Shown: piece after piece, positions 60,423 to 64,000 of the stretch
Numbering within the stretch: position 1 is the stretch's first letter
Layout of the letters: each line of letters opens with the position of its first letter
DNA from: Pseudomonas fluorescens
GTDB lineage: Bacteria; Pseudomonadota; Gammaproteobacteria; Pseudomonadales; Pseudomonadaceae
NCBI RefSeq assembly: GCF_002022275.1
Contig: NZ_MSDF01000055.1
Coordinates: 1 to 64,000 of the forward strand
Reading direction: 5' to 3'
DNA length: 64,000 nt
Translations under genes and position numbers: made by a program
The notes under the pieces: model-generated
Told to the model about the DNA's origin: nothing
Database searches by the model: none
The model's input: only the letters and a program-made list of their open reading frames with translations

Positions 60423-61125
60423 GAGTAAACGGCCCGCTTTCATTCTGTTCCATCAGTTTGCGCCAGGCCCGCAGCAGGTCACTGCGCCGCCCGGGATAGC
60501 GCTCGCCCCTGGCATCGGCAGCCGCCACCCGGTCAGTGCGAAAAGTCCGGTAGGCACCGCGCAATTCACACCAGGCCACGATTACCCGCACTTCATTCAG
60601 AAAACCCAACGCCAACGGCCAGATCAAGCGCTGGCTCTGGGTCTGGCTGGCATCGGCGTAATCGATATGCAGTTTGGCCTGGTGGCGGATGGCATCACGA
60701 AACACATTCAACGGCACGCGGTTTTCCGGGTAGCCGAAACCGGGCGGCCCGGGTAACAACGTAGGGTTGTGCAGGGCTTCCTGGGCGGCAGGGTCCAGCA
60801 CATCGGCTATCTTGGCCAAGGCATTGGCGGCAGCACGGCTCAATACGTCATCGCCCCGTTGATCCACATAGCGCAAACCCAGCACGATCGCCTCGGTTTC
60901 CTCGGCGTTAAGCATCAAGGGCGGCAAAAACAGCCCGCTGCGCAGCACGTACCCGACCCCTGCCTCGCCGAAAATCGGCGCGCCCAAAGCGGTCAGCTCC
61001 GCAATATCGCGGTACAGCGTGCGCTCGGACACTTCCAGCTGCGCCGCCAATACCGCGGCCGTCACCGGGCGTTTTTTGCCGCGCAGGGCCTGCAGCAAAG
61101 TCAGTAGACGAGTGGTTCGCGACAC
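60409..61125 (-). CDS. YafY-type HTH/WYL transcriptional regulator
   Basis: A 238-residue DeoR-like regulator. The N-terminal winged helix-turn-helix is RLLTLLQALRGKKRPVTAAVLAAQLEVSERTLYRDIAELTALGAPI, and the C-terminal WYL-like domain includes LHIDYADASQTQSQRLIWPLALGFLNEVRVIVAWCELRGAYRTFRTDRV. WYL domains sense ligands such as nucleotides or small metabolites. It is divergent from the aldo/keto reductase gene and likely autoregulates through the TGTCAG repeat 49 bp upstream. Confidence 0.9.
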   Translation of the reverse strand: MSRTTRLLTLLQALRGKKRPVTAAVLAAQLEVSERTLYRDIAELTALGAPIFGEAGVGYVLRSGLFLPPLMLNAEETEAIVLGLRYVDQRGDDVLSRAAANALAKIADVLDPAAQEALHNPTLLPGPPGFGYPENRVPLNVFRDAIRHQAKLHIDYADASQTQSQRLIWPLALGFLNEVRVIVAWCELRGAYRTFRTDRVAAADARGERYPGRRSDLLRAWRKLMEQNESGPFTPDKN

Positions 61126-61173
61126 GTTGATCCCGCCAGAAAGGAAAAAGTCCCGCAGCTTAGCAGAGCGCCC

Positions 61174-61189
61174 TGTCAGAAATTGTCAG
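61174..61189. promoter_or_regulatory. TGTCAG-N4-TGTCAG operator upstream of the WYL regulator gene
   Basis: Direct TGTCAG copies at 61174-61179 and 61184-61189, 49 bp upstream of the regulator start. It matches 60407-60422 in sequence, spacing and distance to start. A single TGTCAG also sits at 61269-61274 before the reductase gene. Confidence 0.6.
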
Positions 61190-61204
61190 CAGCAAAAAAG
61201 CGTC

Positions 61205-61233
61205 TTGACGGAATAAATGACACGTATCATATT
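61205..61233 (+). promoter_or_regulatory. Sigma-70 promoter with overlapping palindrome for the aldo/keto reductase gene
   Basis: TTGACG (61205-61210) and CATATT (61228-61233) with a 17-bp spacer. Inside it, ATGACACGTATCAT (61217-61230) is a near-perfect palindrome, a plausible repressor site for the divergent WYL regulator or another factor. Confidence 0.6.
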
Positions 61234-61283
61234 AATTACATGTTACCAAACATTTAAACAATCTGAAGTGTCAGGAGTCTTGA

Positions 61284-62330
61284 ATGCGCAATACAGTCTT
61301 TGGCCGCCGCAGCGGTCTGCAGGTATCAGAGTTAGCCCTGGGCACCGGCAATTTCGGCACCGGTTGGGGCCATGGCGCAGAGCGTGATGAAGCTAAACAG
61401 ATTTTCGACGGTTACCTGCAAGCGGGCGGCAATTTCCTCGATACCGCCAACGGCTATCAATTCGGCCAGGCTGAAGTACTGCTCGGCGAGTTCATCGCTT
61501 CGGAGCGTGACAATCTGGTTGTCGCCACCAAATACACCCTGCGCACCCAGCCCGCGGATGCGGACACGATCAAAATCGGCAACAACCGCAAGAACATGGT
61601 CCGCGCCGTCGAAGAAAGCCTCAAACGCTTGAACACTGAGCATATCGATCTGCTCTGGGCACACATGAGCGATAACGTCACGCCGATGGAGGAGATCCTG
61701 CGCGGCTTCGACGACCTGGTGCGCGCCGGCAAGATTCATTACGCGGGCCTCTCCAATTTCCCCGCGTGGCGCATCTCCCGCGCCGACTTGCTGGCCGAAG
61801 TGCGCAACTTCGCCCCCATCATCGGCATTCAGGCGGAATACAGCCTGGTCGAACGGAGCGCCGACCGCGAATTGCTGCCGATGGCCGAAGCGCTCGGCTT
61901 GGCCGCCACCCTGTGGTCGCCGCTGGGCGGTGGTTTTCTCACCGGCAAGTACCGCGAAACCCAGGGTGACAACCGTGCGAGCAAGCTGGGCATGCTGATC
62001 CACTCCGAAAAAAGCGCCCGTGAAACTGCAGTACTCGACAACCTGCTGGCGGTTGCCGCCGAGTTGCACGCGACGCCAACCCACATCGCCATCGCCTGGC
62101 TGCGCGAAAAAGCCCGGCGCTCTACCACAGCATTGATCCCGATCCTTGGCTCGCGTACCCGTGCGCAACTGGATGCCACCCTCGGTGCATTGGATGTGCA
62201 GTTGTCCATCGAGCAAGTGAACCGTCTTGATACCGCAAGCGCCATCCCCCTGGGCGTACCACACGGGATCATCTCGGAGCGTTTCCCCATCGATTACGGC
62301 ACCGACACGCCCCGCCCTCCCGTTATCTGA
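61284..62330 (+). CDS. Aldo/keto reductase
   Basis: A 348-residue NADPH-dependent reductase with a TIM barrel. The catalytic tetrad is visible as the Asp and Tyr in FLDTANGYQFG, Lys in VVATKYTLRT and His in LLWAHMSDN. The NADPH-binding end is LIPILGSRTRAQLDATLGAL. It reduces carbonyl compounds; the substrate is unknown. CAGGAGTCTTGA provides the ribosome-binding site. It is divergent from a YafY-type regulator, a common regulator-target arrangement, and ends in a terminator shared with pepN. Confidence 0.92.
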   Translation: MRNTVFGRRSGLQVSELALGTGNFGTGWGHGAERDEAKQIFDGYLQAGGNFLDTANGYQFGQAEVLLGEFIASERDNLVVATKYTLRTQPADADTIKIGNNRKNMVRAVEESLKRLNTEHIDLLWAHMSDNVTPMEEILRGFDDLVRAGKIHYAGLSNFPAWRISRADLLAEVRNFAPIIGIQAEYSLVERSADRELLPMAEALGLAATLWSPLGGGFLTGKYRETQGDNRASKLGMLIHSEKSARETAVLDNLLAVAAELHATPTHIAIAWLREKARRSTTALIPILGSRTRAQLDATLGALDVQLSIEQVNRLDTASAIPLGVPHGIISERFPIDYGTDTPRPPVI

Positions 62331-62334
62331 GACG

Positions 62335-62365
62335 AAAAAAAACGGCCTGAACAGGCCGTTTTTTT
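62335..62365. terminator. Bidirectional terminator between the reductase gene and pepN
   Basis: ACGGCCTG-AACA-CAGGCCGT-like stem (AACGGCCTG...CAGGCCGTT) with eight A on the left and seven T on the right, serving both convergent genes. Confidence 0.93.
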
Positions 62366-62377
62366 CATCCACCCACC

Positions 62378-64000
62378 TTATGCAAGGCTCTTGCTGACCA
62401 CTTCGAACACATCGCTCGACAGCTCGCCGGATGAGCGAATGCGCTCCAGCTCAGCCTTCATCAGCGCCTGACGCGCGCCGTCATATTTGCGCCAGCGGGT
62501 CAGCGGCGCCAGCTGGCGCGAGGCAATCTGCGGGTTAAACCCGTTCAGCTGGATCACCAGGTCCGCCAGGAAGCGATAACCCGAACCATCGGCTGCATGG
62601 AAGTTGATCAGGTTCTGCCCGGCAAACGCACCGACCAACGCGCGCACCTTGTTCGGGTTCTTCAGGGTGAACGCCGGGTGCTCCATCAACGCCTGGACCC
62701 GCGCCAGCCCGCCCGGCAAGGTGCTGCCGGCCTGCACGCTGAACCATTGGTCCATGACCAACGGGTTGTCCTTGAAGTTCTCGGCAAACACCGCCAGCGC
62801 CTGGGCTTTTTCCGCGTCGAATGGCGAGTTGACCAACACGGCCAGCGCCGTGAGGCGCTCGGTCATGTTGTCGCTGCTGTCGAACTGTTCCAGGGTCGCG
62901 GCCAGCACTTCAGGCTTGGCGCTGAGCATCAGGTACGACAACGCAATGTTCTGCAAGGCACGACGAGCAAAGTGCTCGGCGGCCGCGACGTAGGCGGTTC
63001 GCTTGGACAGATCGCGATTGGCCGTGTAACGCAGCCACAGTTCTTCGTGCAGGCTGTCCGCCAGTTGCTTGCGCGCAAACTCGCGGGCAGCGTGGATGGC
63101 ATCGACATCAGCCACTTCGCTGATCTCGGTCAGGTAAGCCTCACCCGGCAACGACAGCATTTCAGCAACCATCGCCTGATCCAGGCTTTCGTCGCTCAAC
63201 ACGCTGCGCAACGCCGTAACCAGGCGCTGATCCAGCTTCAACGGCTGACCCGCCTGATGCTGGCCAATCAATTCCTGCAACACCTGCACCGCCAACTGCT
63301 GGCCGGCATCCCAACGGTTGAAGCCGTCGCTGTCGTGCTGCATCAGGAACATCAGCTGATCGCGGTTGTACGGGAAGCTCAGTTTCACCGGCGCAGAGAA
63401 GCCACGCAGCAGCGAAGGCAACGGCTGCTCAGGGATATCAACGAAGGTGAACGTCTGTTCGGCTTCCGTCACCGAGATCACACGGGACGTGCCGCCAGCA
63501 GCGGCTTCACCGGCCAGGCGCAAGGCAATACCGGCGCCCTTCCCGTCCAGCAAGCCCAATTCCACCGGGATCACGAACGGTAGTTTTTCAACCTTGTCCG
63601 GGGTTTCCGGGCAGCTCTGGCGGAACGTCAGGCTGTAGGTTTTCGCCGCGGCGTCGTAGGACTCAGTCACGGCCAAACGCGGCGTACCGGCCTGGCTGTA
63701 CCAGCGCTTGAATTGAGTCAGGTCAGCACCGTTGGCGTCTTCCATGGCCTTGATGAAGTCATCGCAGGTCACGGCCTGGCCGTCATGGCGCTCAAAGTAC
63801 AGGTCGCTGCCTTTGCGGAAGCCTTCTGCGCCGAGCAGGGTGTGGATCATGCCGACCACTTCCGAGCCCTTTTCGTACACGGTCAGGGTGTAGAAGTTGG
63901 AGATCTCGATAAAGCTGTCCGGGCGCACCGCGTGGGCCATCGGGCCTGCATCTTCGGCGAACTGGTGGGTCCGCAGGTACGCCACGTCCTGGATGCGCTT
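62378..64000 (-). CDS. pepN: Aminopeptidase N, C-terminal part (5' end off window)
   Basis: 540 residues of a M1-family alanyl aminopeptidase; the N-terminal half, including the HExxH zinc site, lies beyond position 64000. The visible part begins just after the zinc site (KRIQDVAYLRTHQFAEDAGPMAHAVRPDSF) and holds the catalytic Tyr region NFYTLTVYEKGSEVVGMIHTLLG. The DUF3458 Ig-like domain and the long helical C-terminal domain (SQLLAPLTRWRKYDGARQALMKAELERIRSSG-type end) follow. It removes N-terminal residues from peptides in the cytoplasm. The reading frame is intact to its stop. Confidence 0.93.
   Translation of the reverse strand, partial: KRIQDVAYLRTHQFAEDAGPMAHAVRPDSFIEISNFYTLTVYEKGSEVVGMIHTLLGAEGFRKGSDLYFERHDGQAVTCDDFIKAMEDANGADLTQFKRWYSQAGTPRLAVTESYDAAAKTYSLTFRQSCPETPDKVEKLPFVIPVELGLLDGKGAGIALRLAGEAAAGGTSRVISVTEAEQTFTFVDIPEQPLPSLLRGFSAPVKLSFPYNRDQLMFLMQHDSDGFNRWDAGQQLAVQVLQELIGQHQAGQPLKLDQRLVTALRSVLSDESLDQAMVAEMLSLPGEAYLTEISEVADVDAIHAAREFARKQLADSLHEELWLRYTANRDLSKRTAYVAAAEHFARRALQNIALSYLMLSAKPEVLAATLEQFDSSDNMTERLTALAVLVNSPFDAEKAQALAVFAENFKDNPLVMDQWFSVQAGSTLPGGLARVQALMEHPAFTLKNPNKVRALVGAFAGQNLINFHAADGSGYRFLADLVIQLNGFNPQIASRQLAPLTRWRKYDGARQALMKAELERIRSSGELSSDVFEVVSKSLA

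Overview
This window looks like chromosome of a fluorescent Pseudomonas (P. fluorescens group). The evidence is GC-rich codon use, a complete fapABCDEF amyloid operon, a ptxS-kguEKTD 2-ketogluconate cluster, sfnG, dpkA, zapE and pepN, and many REP hairpins built on the GTGGGAGCTGGCTTGCC and GTGGCGAGCGGGC cores. I saw no tRNA, rRNA, CRISPR array, prophage or intact insertion sequence. The window opens inside a CorA-like gene and closes inside pepN.

Layout. 0-3.7 kb: CorA-like transporter, RimK-type ATP-grasp ligase and a divergent GNAT/C39-peptidase fusion, probably a peptide- or protein-modifying module. 3.7-7.1 kb: sulfur scavenging, with sfnG and a DszC/SfnB-like flavoprotein diverging from a region that has two facing sigma-54 promoters and a perfect inverted repeat between them, then a TauE/SafE permease. 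7.2-9.9 kb: methyltransferase, DUF3455 secreted protein, ECF sigma factor and anti-sigma factor. 9.9-16.3 kb: two-component system diverging from an RND efflux pair that has no outer-membrane channel gene (MexMN-like layout). 16.4-19.6 kb: a large REP pair, a DUF1345 membrane protein and an autotransporter. 19.8-24.0 kb: two large tandem, AT-richer, unrecognised beta-rich proteins. 24.2-29.4 kb: ptxS and kguEKTD with two identical PtxS operators.

29.5-36 kb: chemoreceptor, NCS2 permease, small proteins, dpkA. 36.1-41.2 kb: a 1706-residue DUF6543/dermonecrotic-toxin-like protein with a C-terminal HELGH metalloprotease motif and four copies of a short LYTP-type motif, next to a convergent PepSY gene. 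41.6-49.1 kb: an orphan FecR with a micro-ORF leader, then the fap operon with its own sigma-54 promoter and a sigma-54 activator immediately downstream. 49.4-53.1 kb: gnd-zwf-HAD operon. 53.2-58.2 kb: small ORFs, CptA phosphoethanolamine transferase, Fur-controlled siderophore receptor, and a small secreted protein bracketed by PmrA-like repeats. 58.3-64 kb: GNAT, ZapE, NTF2-like protein, WYL regulator with a repeated operator, aldo/keto reductase, pepN.

The genes fit a rhizosphere or soil lifestyle: gluconate/2-ketogluconate use with a second oxidative pentose phosphate set, sulfone use under sulfur limitation, envelope and LPS modification, amyloid biofilm matrix, and large candidate interaction toxins.
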